From positions 2,542,001-2,606,000 of the forward strand of contig NZ_CP081149.1 in the NCBI RefSeq assembly GCF_019665785.1: 64,000 bases of DNA, read 5' to 3'. Position numbers and translations under genes: made by a program. Positions 33,477-41,469 of the stretch are shown here, one piece after another. Position 1 is the stretch's first letter. Each line of letters starts with the position of its first letter. The notes beneath the pieces were generated by a model. The model saw only the letters and a list, made by a program, of their open reading frames with translations. It searched no databases and had not been told where the DNA came from. The DNA comes from Deefgea piscis. Its GTDB lineage: Bacteria > Pseudomonadota > Gammaproteobacteria > Burkholderiales > Chitinibacteraceae.

Positions 33477-34895
33477 CTATTTCACGCTGGCAGCGTATTC
33501 GCTGGTCAGCTCAGATTCAAACGTACCGCGCTCAAACGGCGGTGGCGGCATCAATTTGTAGTTAAACGTCAAATGCCCATTGGCAAATTCAGTCTCTGGA
33601 TTGCGCGCCACGTCATACCAGCACTTTCCCCCCAACAACGCCCCATCACCGATCAGCTTATTGATGAGTTGATTGATCGAATTCACCACGGCATCGACCA
33701 ACGCCTGATTTTGCAAGCGATCGATATATTGCAAAGTGAAGTAGCGAATCGATTCATCAATAATGTCTTGGGTCCGCGTCACACTAATAAACGTACTCAA
33801 ACCGGATTCACTCGGGAAATTCGCGTTGCGATTGCCCCACAAGCGATAACCGGTACCGAATGAATTAAACACCGTCACGATGCCAACTTCATTCAGTGCG
33901 TTGACTTCGGATTGTGGATCGTCGATTTTTGCAGTGAGATTGCGCTCAAGGCCGACAATGCCGTTAATCTCGGTATTGCTCGGGCTCCACCAATAGCCTT
34001 TTTCAACGTCTTTTGCCGCCATCACACCAGCAGCGCGTGCTGATAGCGGCTGCAATACCACCGTATCGGTAACGCTGTCATAAACCTTCACATGCGGATA
34101 GCACAGCATGGCCGCATCATTGGAGGTATTAAAATTACTATTGGCAACAGGGCCACGGCTACTAATGACCTGCGCGACAGTTAAACCCAGCGGCGCATCA
34201 ATCAAGGCTTTGCCACCCAATTTATCCGCCGCAGCGATCAGCTCGGTCGCCACAGTGGCCAATGTGGAATAGCCGGTGGCAATTAAAATCTTCGGCGCAA
34301 AACCAAACAGCTGATAACAATCGGCCAGTGCTTTTAAACCTAAGCGGCGGCCTTGCGCATCGATCGTGCCATTGATTTCGGCAGCGGTGATTTTGCTTGG
34401 ATCGGCATAGGTGTAAGCCAGTTTTAAACTGGCATTAGCAGGCATCGTTGACGCTGGCGTGCGCTGGCAACGCCCAGTTAACAAGTCAACGGTGTAATCG
34501 GTACCTACGGCATACGTTGGCGTGCCACCCGAGCCCGTCACCACCAAGCTGCTGACCACAGGAAATACCGTTTTAAATTGCCCGCTAGCATTAACGGTCG
34601 AATTTTCAGTCGCAATGGTGGTTTTATGAATCGCCGGATCCAGCACATTCACTACCACTACGGTGGCATCGCCTTGATCGTAAATGGCATCCAGCGCATC
34701 AGCACAACTAAAGCCAGCTAAATCAGGGCCAAATGCGGCTAAATCTTTATCACTTAACAATAAAGTTGGCGTATTCACCGGCCCCATCGGCGCGGTACAA
34801 ATCAAGCCAATCACTGCCGATTTCACAATATTCACCGCGCGCGGACTACGATCAACGCGCTGGGTTTCAACCCCGTGCAAATAATTAGCCGCCAT
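33477..34895 (-). CDS. Contractile tail sheath protein
   Basis: 472 residues of the P2 FI/sheath family: N-terminal AVNIVKSAVIGLICTAPMG, mid-protein TGLCQRTPAS-like insertion, and a conserved C-terminus (INQLINKLIGDGALLGGKCWYD). Shows that the virion has a contractile (myovirus) tail. Confidence 0.96.
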   Translation of the reverse strand: MAANYLHGVETQRVDRSPRAVNIVKSAVIGLICTAPMGPVNTPTLLLSDKDLAAFGPDLAGFSCADALDAIYDQGDATVVVVNVLDPAIHKTTIATENSTVNASGQFKTVFPVVSSLVVTGSGGTPTYAVGTDYTVDLLTGRCQRTPASTMPANASLKLAYTYADPSKITAAEINGTIDAQGRRLGLKALADCYQLFGFAPKILIATGYSTLATVATELIAAADKLGGKALIDAPLGLTVAQVISSRGPVANSNFNTSNDAAMLCYPHVKVYDSVTDTVVLQPLSARAAGVMAAKDVEKGYWWSPSNTEINGIVGLERNLTAKIDDPQSEVNALNEVGIVTVFNSFGTGYRLWGNRNANFPSESGLSTFISVTRTQDIIDESIRYFTLQYIDRLQNQALVDAVVNSINQLINKLIGDGALLGGKCWYDVARNPETEFANGHLTFNYKLMPPPPFERGTFESELTSEYAASVK

Positions 34896-35118
34896 GATTT
34901 ACCCCTTTGCCGGTTTTAACCGGTGCTTTGCTTGCCTCATCGGCACTATTTTCAGGCTCTTCGACGATGGTTAAATGCCCTAAGCCTGCGAGCATTTGCA
35001 CTCGCTCATGCTCAACCGGCAATTGCACCGTCATGCCATTGATCAAGACCAGCTCTTGGCCTTCTGCCAAATGCAAGCCGGTAATTGGCCCTTGGTAGCG
35101 ATAGTTCGCTGTTTTCAT
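34885..35118 (-). CDS. Small tail-operon protein, unknown
   Basis: 77 residues overlapping the sheath gene by 11 bp and the gp37-like gene by 4 bp. It sits where Mu places gp38, but I do not see the gp38/DUF2635 motif. Function unknown. Confidence 0.7.
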   Translation of the reverse strand: MKTANYRYQGPITGLHLAEGQELVLINGMTVQLPVEHERVQMLAGLGHLTIVEEPENSADEASKAPVKTGKGVNHGG

Positions 35119-35603
35119 GGTTTCTCCACGGTAATTTGATGCCCATCATCCCGCGCAAACGTCATTTTTTTCAGCGCAGGAGCGGTATCGGGAACGGGGG
35201 TTTCGGTTAAATAAATCGGTACCGAAAAAGTCAGGGAGTAAATAAATAAAGCATCTTCAAAATCGGGCGGACTGTCATCGACATGCGTAAATGGCTTAAT
35301 CGCAAAACGCGGTTTAAAGCCAACAATGGCTTGCTTGACCATATCAATTAACGCCAATGACACACCCGATTGAGGCCGCCAGCGTAGCAATAACACCCAA
35401 GTGGTTTGTTGCTCTTGCCGAATCAAATCCAGCGCCATGCCATGCTTACTAGATGCCCCGCCAGCATAAGCGACCAACACCTCGGGGCGTTTTAATGGCC
35501 GCGTCGGCGACAAAACGGCATCTTGACTACTGACCACGTCAACGCTAGACCCCAGCTGCGCTTTCAATCGCTCGATTAATGCTTTTTCGATTTCATAGAG
35601 CAT
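35115..35603 (-). CDS. Tail terminator/completion protein, Mu gp37-like
   Basis: 162 residues from ATG at 35603 (GAGG 7 nt upstream). MLYEIEKALIERLKAQLG at the start and the beta-rich end IYSLTFSVPIYL fit the gp37 family. Located upstream of the sheath gene, as in Mu. Longer in-frame starts would run over the upstream gene. Confidence 0.75.
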   Translation of the reverse strand: MLYEIEKALIERLKAQLGSSVDVVSSQDAVLSPTRPLKRPEVLVAYAGGASSKHGMALDLIRQEQQTTWVLLLRWRPQSGVSLALIDMVKQAIVGFKPRFAIKPFTHVDDSPPDFEDALFIYSLTFSVPIYLTETPVPDTAPALKKMTFARDDGHQITVEKP

Positions 35604-35610
35604 GGCGGCC

Positions 35611-35982
35611 TCAATCTTGCGCGGCGGATAACTTGGCTTGATAAATTGAGCCATCACCGACCGCTTTAACTTGCCGAACGGCATACAGGCCATGCGGTTT
35701 GCCATCGACAGAGATCGAGAGCTCTTCGTAATGCCCCGCATCCACGCCGGCTTTTAAGCCAGCAAAGGCATCATTTGGATAGGTCACAACAAAATCGGCA
35801 TCCGGAATCGATAAATCAAAGCCATCGCCATGCGCATCGAGATGAAAATCACGCGTTGCCGATTCAAACAACACCGCGTGATTGAGTGGGCTACCGCCCG
35901 AAAACGGTAGCCACTCAGCTTCAGCACCAAAAGCTTCGGCTAATTCATCCAGTGCGGCAGCTTGCTCTGCCGCCCAGCTCAT
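35611..35982 (-). CDS. Head-tail joining protein (lambda FII / Gifsy-2 attachment-like)
   Basis: 123 residues. LNHAVLFESATRDFHLDAHGDGFDLSIPDADFVVTYPNDAFAGL resembles the phage attachment/FII family. Follows the capsid genes and the 68-residue gene (4-bp overlap); would connect the head to the tail. Confidence 0.65.
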   Translation of the reverse strand: MSWAAEQAAALDELAEAFGAEAEWLPFSGGSPLNHAVLFESATRDFHLDAHGDGFDLSIPDADFVVTYPNDAFAGLKAGVDAGHYEELSISVDGKPHGLYAVRQVKAVGDGSIYQAKLSAAQD

Positions 35983-36185
35983 TGCTCGTTACCGCCACCG
36001 CCGGTTTTGTCTAGGCTTTGATCTTCGCCCTGATTTTCAACCGGCTTTTCAGACGGCTTGCTGGCTTTTTCTGCCAACTGAAGCTCAAGCAATTGCTTGG
36101 CATCAGCGGCGGCGGCATCAACGATATCGCCCGGCGCATACGCACCGTTTTTATCGGTAAAGCTGCAATTCAATTTGATCCACAT
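35979..36185 (-). CDS. Small head-operon protein (lambda FI position)
   Basis: 68 residues from ATG at 36185 with GGGGAAAGCC upstream; longer in-frame starts lack one. N-terminal MWIKLNCSFTDKNGAYAPGDIVD looks like a small beta domain, then an acidic disordered tail. Occupies the place of lambda FI after the capsid gene. Confidence 0.68.
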   Translation of the reverse strand: MWIKLNCSFTDKNGAYAPGDIVDAAAADAKQLLELQLAEKASKPSEKPVENQGEDQSLDKTGGGGNEQ

Positions 36186-36195
36186 GGCTTTCCCC

Positions 36196-37215
36196 TTACA
36201 GTACCGAGGCCGACAAACTGGCGTTAACACGATATGGCACAATCAGCGGTGCTGATTGCATCAGTAACCAGCGCACCGACGGGTCTTTTTCTAGCCACGA
36301 TTTAGAGAAATACGGCAAAGCTTGATAGCCAGATTCTTCATCACGAATTGCGCCAAAAGCCCGATAGCCTTCAAGGCCCGCTGATGAGCTCATCACCACC
36401 GAACCGGTTGGGAACATCGCTTTTTCAGTATCATCCATCGGATCCACAAACCATTCGGCGTAGGTATAAATCTCAAAGCCGTCGATTGCGCCCATATATT
36501 TACCGCCTTCACCCGCTGCGGCTGGCGTGAGCGTCGCAATATTGCTATTGAGGCTATTCCAGCGCTCTTTTACTGCCGCATTGTTGCGGAATACTTTCCA
36601 TGCATCAGGATCGAGCACGACCTTATCTGGGTATGCGCCTGATTTTTGCAGCACCAATAAAGCCCAGGCTTGCAAATCATCGAGCGGATTCACCCCGCCA
36701 TCCGTCCATTTAGTGCCAGCACCTTTCACGACGCGCAGCGCGGGGTCGCGCTGGAAATCCACCAGTGCGGCTGGATAGTTATCGCCAACAATGGTGACCT
36801 TGCCGTACAGCAGTACTTCTTTTGCCATCCATTCCAGACGGCGATTCACCATCTTGATTTGATCGGCCAAAGACGTGCGCAAATTGATTTGAATGCGCTG
36901 TTCTGGCGTGTAATTGCCGCCAATGGTTTCGCCTAGTGCGCGACGTAGCGGTGCCGACGGATCAAAGCGGCGTTTATCTTTGATGTAGGCCGGTTTTAAG
37001 CTGTTCACGACGCGGCCATTATCCCCAACGACTTTACCGGCCACCAATGGCGACACAAACGGCGCCATACGGCGGCGACCACCTTCAACTTCAAAATGAA
37101 TTTCTTCAGTCGTTTCACGCTGCTCGAACGGGAAAAACGTGCTCAACAAAAAATTACTTGGTAGCGGCAATGCAGCAACAACGTGGCCGAGGACGGCGGT
37201 GTTAAAAATATCCAT
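36196..37215 (-). CDS. Major capsid protein (gpE family)
   Basis: 339 residues, lambda gpE family: LPSNFLLSTFFPFEQRETTEEIHFEVE..., FVSPLVAGKVV, AYIKDKRRFDPSAPLRR, and the C-terminal SAPLIVPYRVNAS. Immediately follows the decoration gene, as in lambda D-E. Confidence 0.95.
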   Translation of the reverse strand: MDIFNTAVLGHVVAALPLPSNFLLSTFFPFEQRETTEEIHFEVEGGRRRMAPFVSPLVAGKVVGDNGRVVNSLKPAYIKDKRRFDPSAPLRRALGETIGGNYTPEQRIQINLRTSLADQIKMVNRRLEWMAKEVLLYGKVTIVGDNYPAALVDFQRDPALRVVKGAGTKWTDGGVNPLDDLQAWALLVLQKSGAYPDKVVLDPDAWKVFRNNAAVKERWNSLNSNIATLTPAAAGEGGKYMGAIDGFEIYTYAEWFVDPMDDTEKAMFPTGSVVMSSSAGLEGYRAFGAIRDEESGYQALPYFSKSWLEKDPSVRWLLMQSAPLIVPYRVNASLSASVL

Positions 37216-37227
37216 GAACCCAACCCC

Positions 37228-37587
37228 TTAAAGAATGAAAATGCTTTTAGCGCGCAGACCATCGAAAATCGATGCCACGCTATGCCCGACACCCAACGTC
37301 AACGCGCTGGCATTGAAATCACCGCGCAAATAAATCAGCGCTTCTTTATCACCACCGCTGGCATCAACGTCTTGCTGCAAGATGGCATCCGGCACTTGTG
37401 AGCCATCCGAAGAGGCGCTGGCCGACAGCATAAATTTGCCGCTGGCGGTGATCTTGCCGATCACGGCACCACGCTTTAAGTTTTGCCCCGATGCAATGGT
37501 GCGCTTCACCACCACGACATCGTCTTCTGATCCCGCCATCAGATTGTCTGGCGTAAAAACGCCTTCAGTTTTGTTTTGTGCAAACAT
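37228..37587 (-). CDS. Head decoration protein (gpD family)
   Basis: 119 residues; the lambda gpD fold with VVVKRTIASGQNLKRGAVIGKITASGKF. Trimers bind the expanded capsid. 3 bp after the protease/scaffold gene. Confidence 0.9.
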   Translation of the reverse strand: MFAQNKTEGVFTPDNLMAGSEDDVVVVKRTIASGQNLKRGAVIGKITASGKFMLSASASSDGSQVPDAILQQDVDASGGDKEALIYLRGDFNASALTLGVGHSVASIFDGLRAKSIFIL

Positions 37588-37590
37588 CGC

Positions 37591-37968
37591 TTACACCCCC
37601 GCAGTTAAAATTTGTTTGGCCATCGCTTCAGCCGTCGTTGCGGCAGACGCATCACCACCATCGGCCCCGACGGCTGGATTACCCAGCTCAGCCATAGCCG
37701 CAGCAAAATCAGGCTTGCCCGAATTGGCCGCAGGGGTCGCTGGCGTAACGGCAGCTGCTGGAGCCACTTCAAGTAAACCCGCTACGGCATCGGCAGGCAT
37801 ATCGGTGGTCATGGCTAACTTACGCGCCAATGCTTCGCGCCCTTGGGCTTGCGGCAAATCTAAAATGGCCGAAATGCGGGTACGTTCTGCCGATTTGGCG
37901 CTGGCCGCAGCGGCTTGCTCAGCGCTCGCCAATTGCGCCGCTGTAATGGTGTTTTCTGCTTGTGACAT
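37591..37968 (-). CDS. Internal-start scaffold protein (Nu3-like)
   Basis: 125 residues from an in-frame ATG at 37968 (MSQAENTITAAQLASAEQ...) preceded by AAGGGAAA 5 nt upstream, a stronger site than most in the operon. The product is the helical, Ala-rich scaffold with a conserved C-terminus (AMAKQILTAGV). Nested scaffold genes are known from lambda. Confidence 0.75.
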   Translation of the reverse strand: MSQAENTITAAQLASAEQAAAASAKSAERTRISAILDLPQAQGREALARKLAMTTDMPADAVAGLLEVAPAAAVTPATPAANSGKPDFAAAMAELGNPAVGADGGDASAATTAEAMAKQILTAGV

Positions 37969-38853
37969 CGAGTTTCCCTTCAGGTTAAAAACAACAGATT
38001 GCGGTTTGGCCGCATCGGAGAGCATTTGCACCGTGTCTTCAATCGACGCGATGCCGTCTGCAAAACGGCCTGCCACTGCATCATCTGCATTGAGCAAACC
38101 TGCTTGCGTGTCGATCACGGCGTGTCGATCAAGCGAGCGACCTTGTGCCACGTGATCAACAAACATGCCGTACAGCCGTGTGACTTCGCGCTGAATATCT
38201 GAGCGCGTAGCATCATCCAGCGGTGAATGACTATTGCCAGCGGCTTTTTTATCGCCAGCAAAAATCGGCGTATAGCTAAGGCCTTGCGCTTTATCGCGCT
38301 GACTTTGATCAACGTGCATCGCAATTACACCGACTGAGCCGACCATCGCCGTACTCGGCATGTAGATTTTTTGCGTCGCGCTGGCAATGGCATAGGCGGC
38401 GGAAAAAGCCCCTTCATTGGCGTAAGTCCAAATGGGCTTTTGCTCACCCATGGCTTTAAGCCGAGTCGTTAAAGTGAACATGCCAGCGACACTGCCACCG
38501 GGGCTATCGACCTCGAGCAACACGGCTTTGACATCGCGATCGCGCATCGCCGAATCGACCAAGGCGGCGACTCGGTCATAGCTGGTCATGCCACAGAGCG
38601 CATCCATCCAACCACCGCGTTGTAGCAATGGCCCCATGACAGGAATAATGGCAACGCCATTCCCTGCGATCACATAGGGTTTACGCTCGCTCGTTGGCCC
38701 CGCACTGGGGGTAAAACTGTCGGCCATCGCTTTGCTGGGCAAACCACCCGACAAGGCCATATTCATTGCCATGTGCAGCTCTTCGGCTTTATCCAAAGTC
38801 AGCATCAGCGGCGTGTTATAAAGCTGGCCGATTAAATGCGGCAGCGTTTTCAT
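37591..38853 (-). CDS. Head maturation protease, S49 (SppA/ClpP-like), with scaffold
   Basis: 420 residues. The N-terminal 300 residues are the S49 protease: AVLLEVDSPGGSVAGM (about 110-125, oxyanion region), EGAFSAAYAIAS with the nucleophile Ser (about 150), and a distal Lys segment. The C-terminal 125 residues are a helical Ala-rich scaffold that can also be made separately from an internal start. Like lambda C/Nu3. Confidence 0.93.
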   Translation of the reverse strand: MKTLPHLIGQLYNTPLMLTLDKAEELHMAMNMALSGGLPSKAMADSFTPSAGPTSERKPYVIAGNGVAIIPVMGPLLQRGGWMDALCGMTSYDRVAALVDSAMRDRDVKAVLLEVDSPGGSVAGMFTLTTRLKAMGEQKPIWTYANEGAFSAAYAIASATQKIYMPSTAMVGSVGVIAMHVDQSQRDKAQGLSYTPIFAGDKKAAGNSHSPLDDATRSDIQREVTRLYGMFVDHVAQGRSLDRHAVIDTQAGLLNADDAVAGRFADGIASIEDTVQMLSDAAKPQSVVFNLKGNSMSQAENTITAAQLASAEQAAAASAKSAERTRISAILDLPQAQGREALARKLAMTTDMPADAVAGLLEVAPAAAVTPATPAANSGKPDFAAAMAELGNPAVGADGGDASAATTAEAMAKQILTAGV

Positions 38854-39017
38854 ACGGCATACCGCGCTAAATTTCGCTGCATTTGGCGAACACGCCGCGT
38901 CATTTCACGAAAGCCACAACCCGACGGGGCCCAGTGCCGCCGTGGTTTTGATCGAGCCCGAGCCGCACTAAAAAAATCAAAGAAATTTACAAATAGGGTG
39001 GATAACAAAAAAGACAT
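38850..39017 (-). CDS. Small protein upstream of the head protease, unknown
   Basis: 55 residues (MSFLLSTLFVNFFDFFSAARARSKP...), ATG at 39017 with GGGAG 7 nt upstream, and a stop overlapping the protease ATG (ATGA). Hydrophobic N-terminus, Arg-rich C-terminus. No family recognised. Confidence 0.62.
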   Translation of the reverse strand: MSFLLSTLFVNFFDFFSAARARSKPRRHWAPSGCGFREMTRRVRQMQRNLARYAV

Positions 39018-39029
39018 ATCAAACTCCCA

Positions 39030-39057
39030 TAAAAAAACCCGCCATCTAGGCGGGTTA
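39030..39057 (-). terminator. Terminator between gpV and the protease cluster
   Basis: AACCCGCC (39036-39043), ATCTA, GGCGGGTT (39049-39056), followed by seven T on the minus strand. It splits the late operon after gpV and presumably needs antitermination to be passed. Confidence 0.85.
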
Positions 39058-39072
39058 AAAATGAAGGGGTAT

Positions 39073-39675
39073 TTACTTGGGCACTCCAGTGCTACTGCCT
39101 CCGGTCAATACACCCCCATGGGTATGCTGCTGTAAACTAATCGAACCGGCTTTCACATCACCGCTGGCCTGAACTGAACCACCGAATGTGGCATTACCAC
39201 CTGCACCACCAGAACTCAATGCACCGGTGATTGTCGTCATTGGCGCATCCAGCGTAATTGCTGGCGCTTTTAAGGTAATCGACTCAGCGGCAATAATTTC
39301 TACTTTGCCACCGGCATCAATGCTGACGTCGCCAATGGCTTTTAAGGTGTATTTGCCATTGCTGCGGTCGTATTCAATCTTGCCGCCGTCTTCAAACTCG
39401 CGCACTACCTTATTCACGTCACTGGTCGGTGGCGCATTGGCATCGGTATAAACGCAACCGATTACCACGCCAAATTCCATATTCACATCCATCAAGCAGG
39501 CGACTGGCTCGCCCAATTTGGGCAAGTCAAAGTGCCGATCACCGATGCTGCGAGCAAAAATCACCTGCAGCGGCGCACTAACCATACCGTCCAAATCAGC
39601 AAACAACACCCTAACACGCGGCGATTCAACAGCACTGACACTGCCAAACTTCAATTGCCCTGCTTGTTCAGACAT
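39073..39675 (-). CDS. V: Baseplate spike protein V
   Basis: 200 residues from ATG at 39675 (GAGGAGG upstream; overlaps the portal stop). An OB-fold N-terminal part (RVRVLFADLDG), then a beta-helix of repeated K/TAPxITLDAP units, and the tip motif HTHGGV that binds metal in gpV proteins. It pierces the outer membrane. Its place between portal and head protease, far from the other baseplate genes, is unusual. Confidence 0.9.
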   Translation of the reverse strand: MSEQAGQLKFGSVSAVESPRVRVLFADLDGMVSAPLQVIFARSIGDRHFDLPKLGEPVACLMDVNMEFGVVIGCVYTDANAPPTSDVNKVVREFEDGGKIEYDRSNGKYTLKAIGDVSIDAGGKVEIIAAESITLKAPAITLDAPMTTITGALSSGGAGGNATFGGSVQASGDVKAGSISLQQHTHGGVLTGGSSTGVPK

Positions 39676-41236
39676 CGGCGGCCTCCTCAATCGCGCCAGG
39701 CACTGCTTCTTTTTCGGTCGCCGTGCTATCGAGGGCAATTGGAATTTCTGGGTGCATTGGATCTGGCAAGCCCAGCTCAGCGCGTTTGGCTTTTTCTCGG
39801 GCTTGCTGCTCGAGTACTTCTTCCCAATCGCTACCTTGTTCGGCGCATTCGGCTTCTAAGGTGGAAATGCCCGATTTCAATCGGACATCAGCGGCTTGAA
39901 TTTCTTTCAGCGGATCCACCCAACCACGCCCAGGTCCAATCCATTTGCTGCGGGTATATGCGGCACGTTGCTGATAAAAATCAGCACCATCGACCTTGCC
40001 AGTATTAATGGCCTCTTCAAGCCACAATTCATAAACCACTTGCGCCCAATAATCGGCCAGTTTTTCACGCCGCGAGCGGAAATATCGCCACGCCTCAAGC
40101 AAGGCCGCACGCGCTGACGAATAATTGGTTTTGGAGAAGTCTTTCAGCAGCAGCTCATACGGCAAACCCATACTGGCGGCGATTTGCCGCATCACCGCTA
40201 CGGTGAAGGCTTCAAATTGTGCCGCCGGCCGCGCTGGCATAAATGGCGCCATCTTTTCGCCCGGATACAACGGGATAATGCTGCCGCTTTTGAGTTTGGC
40301 GCGGCTTTGATTGCGCTTGGCCATCACATCATTGACGCCATCACTACCGCCAAACATTTCTAGCAGGCCTTCGGAATCCATCGGCGTTTCAATGAAAGCG
40401 GCCATCATGGCGTTGATGACCGCTGCATCAAGCTCCGCACCGTTGTATTTATCCAGCTGGCGAAACTGTTGCAATACCGAAGAAATTAGCGGCTTGCCAC
40501 GCGCTTGGCCAGCGCGATCTTTATCAAATAAATGAATGACTCGAGGTCGCCCCCAGTTGGTTCTGGCCGGAATACGCTCCCATTCACCGGCTACCGAACC
40601 GGCGATCCCGACATAATCACCGGGATGCGTTTTACGGATCCAATAGGCTTGCGGTGCACCGTAGGTATCAAACTCAATACCGCCACGCAATGTGGCCGAA
40701 TCAGGCTGACCGTTTGGATTGCACAATCGATCGGCTTCAATCAATTGGAAAGTGGTGGTAAATCGGGTACCGGGGCGCTTTAACCACAGCGGCAATGCAA
40801 TGGCATCACCATTGAGTAATTGCGAGCGAAACATCAACTCGGTGAGTCCGGCAAAATTCAGCGATAAACCCGCATCGCAAAACGTCGATTTTGTCCATTC
40901 GCGCCATAGAGTTTCAACATTGCGTTGCCAAGCCAACGCCCAAGCAGCGTCTTTACCCAGCGTTTTCCAATCGGGCAAAGCCGACAAACGCAGGCCAATC
41001 CCCACCACGTTATCAACTAAGGTTTGTACGCCAGAGGCGGCAATGCCGTTGTTGCGGCTAATATCGCGAGAGCGGGCGACCAAAGTACCTAGTTCAGGTA
41101 ACAAATCGGCATCGGCGCTGCCAGCCATTGGCATCCATGACGCCATTTGCGGTGTCGTCATCGAGGCACCGGTATGGCTGCTGGCATTCATTCGCAATTG
41201 TTGTGACAGCGAGCTGTGTTTGCTACCGGTTTGCAT
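39668..41236 (-). CDS. Portal protein, lambda gpB family
   Basis: 522 residues; lambda-type portal with ARSRDISRNNGIAASGVQTLVDNVVG..., KPLISSVLQQFRQLDKY and ASMGLPYELLLKDFSKTNYSSARAALLEAWR. Forms the dodecameric DNA gate. ATG at 41236 follows AGGATAAG. Confidence 0.96.
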   Translation of the reverse strand: MQTGSKHSSLSQQLRMNASSHTGASMTTPQMASWMPMAGSADADLLPELGTLVARSRDISRNNGIAASGVQTLVDNVVGIGLRLSALPDWKTLGKDAAWALAWQRNVETLWREWTKSTFCDAGLSLNFAGLTELMFRSQLLNGDAIALPLWLKRPGTRFTTTFQLIEADRLCNPNGQPDSATLRGGIEFDTYGAPQAYWIRKTHPGDYVGIAGSVAGEWERIPARTNWGRPRVIHLFDKDRAGQARGKPLISSVLQQFRQLDKYNGAELDAAVINAMMAAFIETPMDSEGLLEMFGGSDGVNDVMAKRNQSRAKLKSGSIIPLYPGEKMAPFMPARPAAQFEAFTVAVMRQIAASMGLPYELLLKDFSKTNYSSARAALLEAWRYFRSRREKLADYWAQVVYELWLEEAINTGKVDGADFYQQRAAYTRSKWIGPGRGWVDPLKEIQAADVRLKSGISTLEAECAEQGSDWEEVLEQQAREKAKRAELGLPDPMHPEIPIALDSTATEKEAVPGAIEEAADV

Positions 41237-41244
41237 GGCTTATC

Positions 41245-41469
41245 CTAAAAGTATTGCTGCATCACGCGTCGACCTGTGCCACCACTGGCAACGGCAATTT
41301 CGCCTTTCAACGTGCTGATATAGCGATCAAGTTTGTCGATATCGGCGCGGGAATAGGTGATTTCCGTACCTGCGCGGTTAATTCGCTCACGCAGCGAACC
41401 CGTGATTAATTTATGCCGCGCGTTTTCTGCTTCGACTAAGCGTTGCCGCAAGGTGCTTATATCAGTCAT
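41245..41469 (-). CDS. Head completion/joining protein gpW
   Basis: 74 residues from ATG at 41469, overlapping the terminase stop by 8 bp. gpW family: TDISTLRQRLVEAENARHKLITGS.... It seals the portal for tail joining. Order terL-W-portal matches lambda A-W-B. Confidence 0.92.
   Translation of the reverse strand: MTDISTLRQRLVEAENARHKLITGSLRERINRAGTEITYSRADIDKLDRYISTLKGEIAVASGGTGRRVMQQYF

Noticed and set aside
33165..33863. Rightward 232-codon frame across tube and sheath genes
   Set aside because: Antisense to two well-supported structural genes; no ribosome site.
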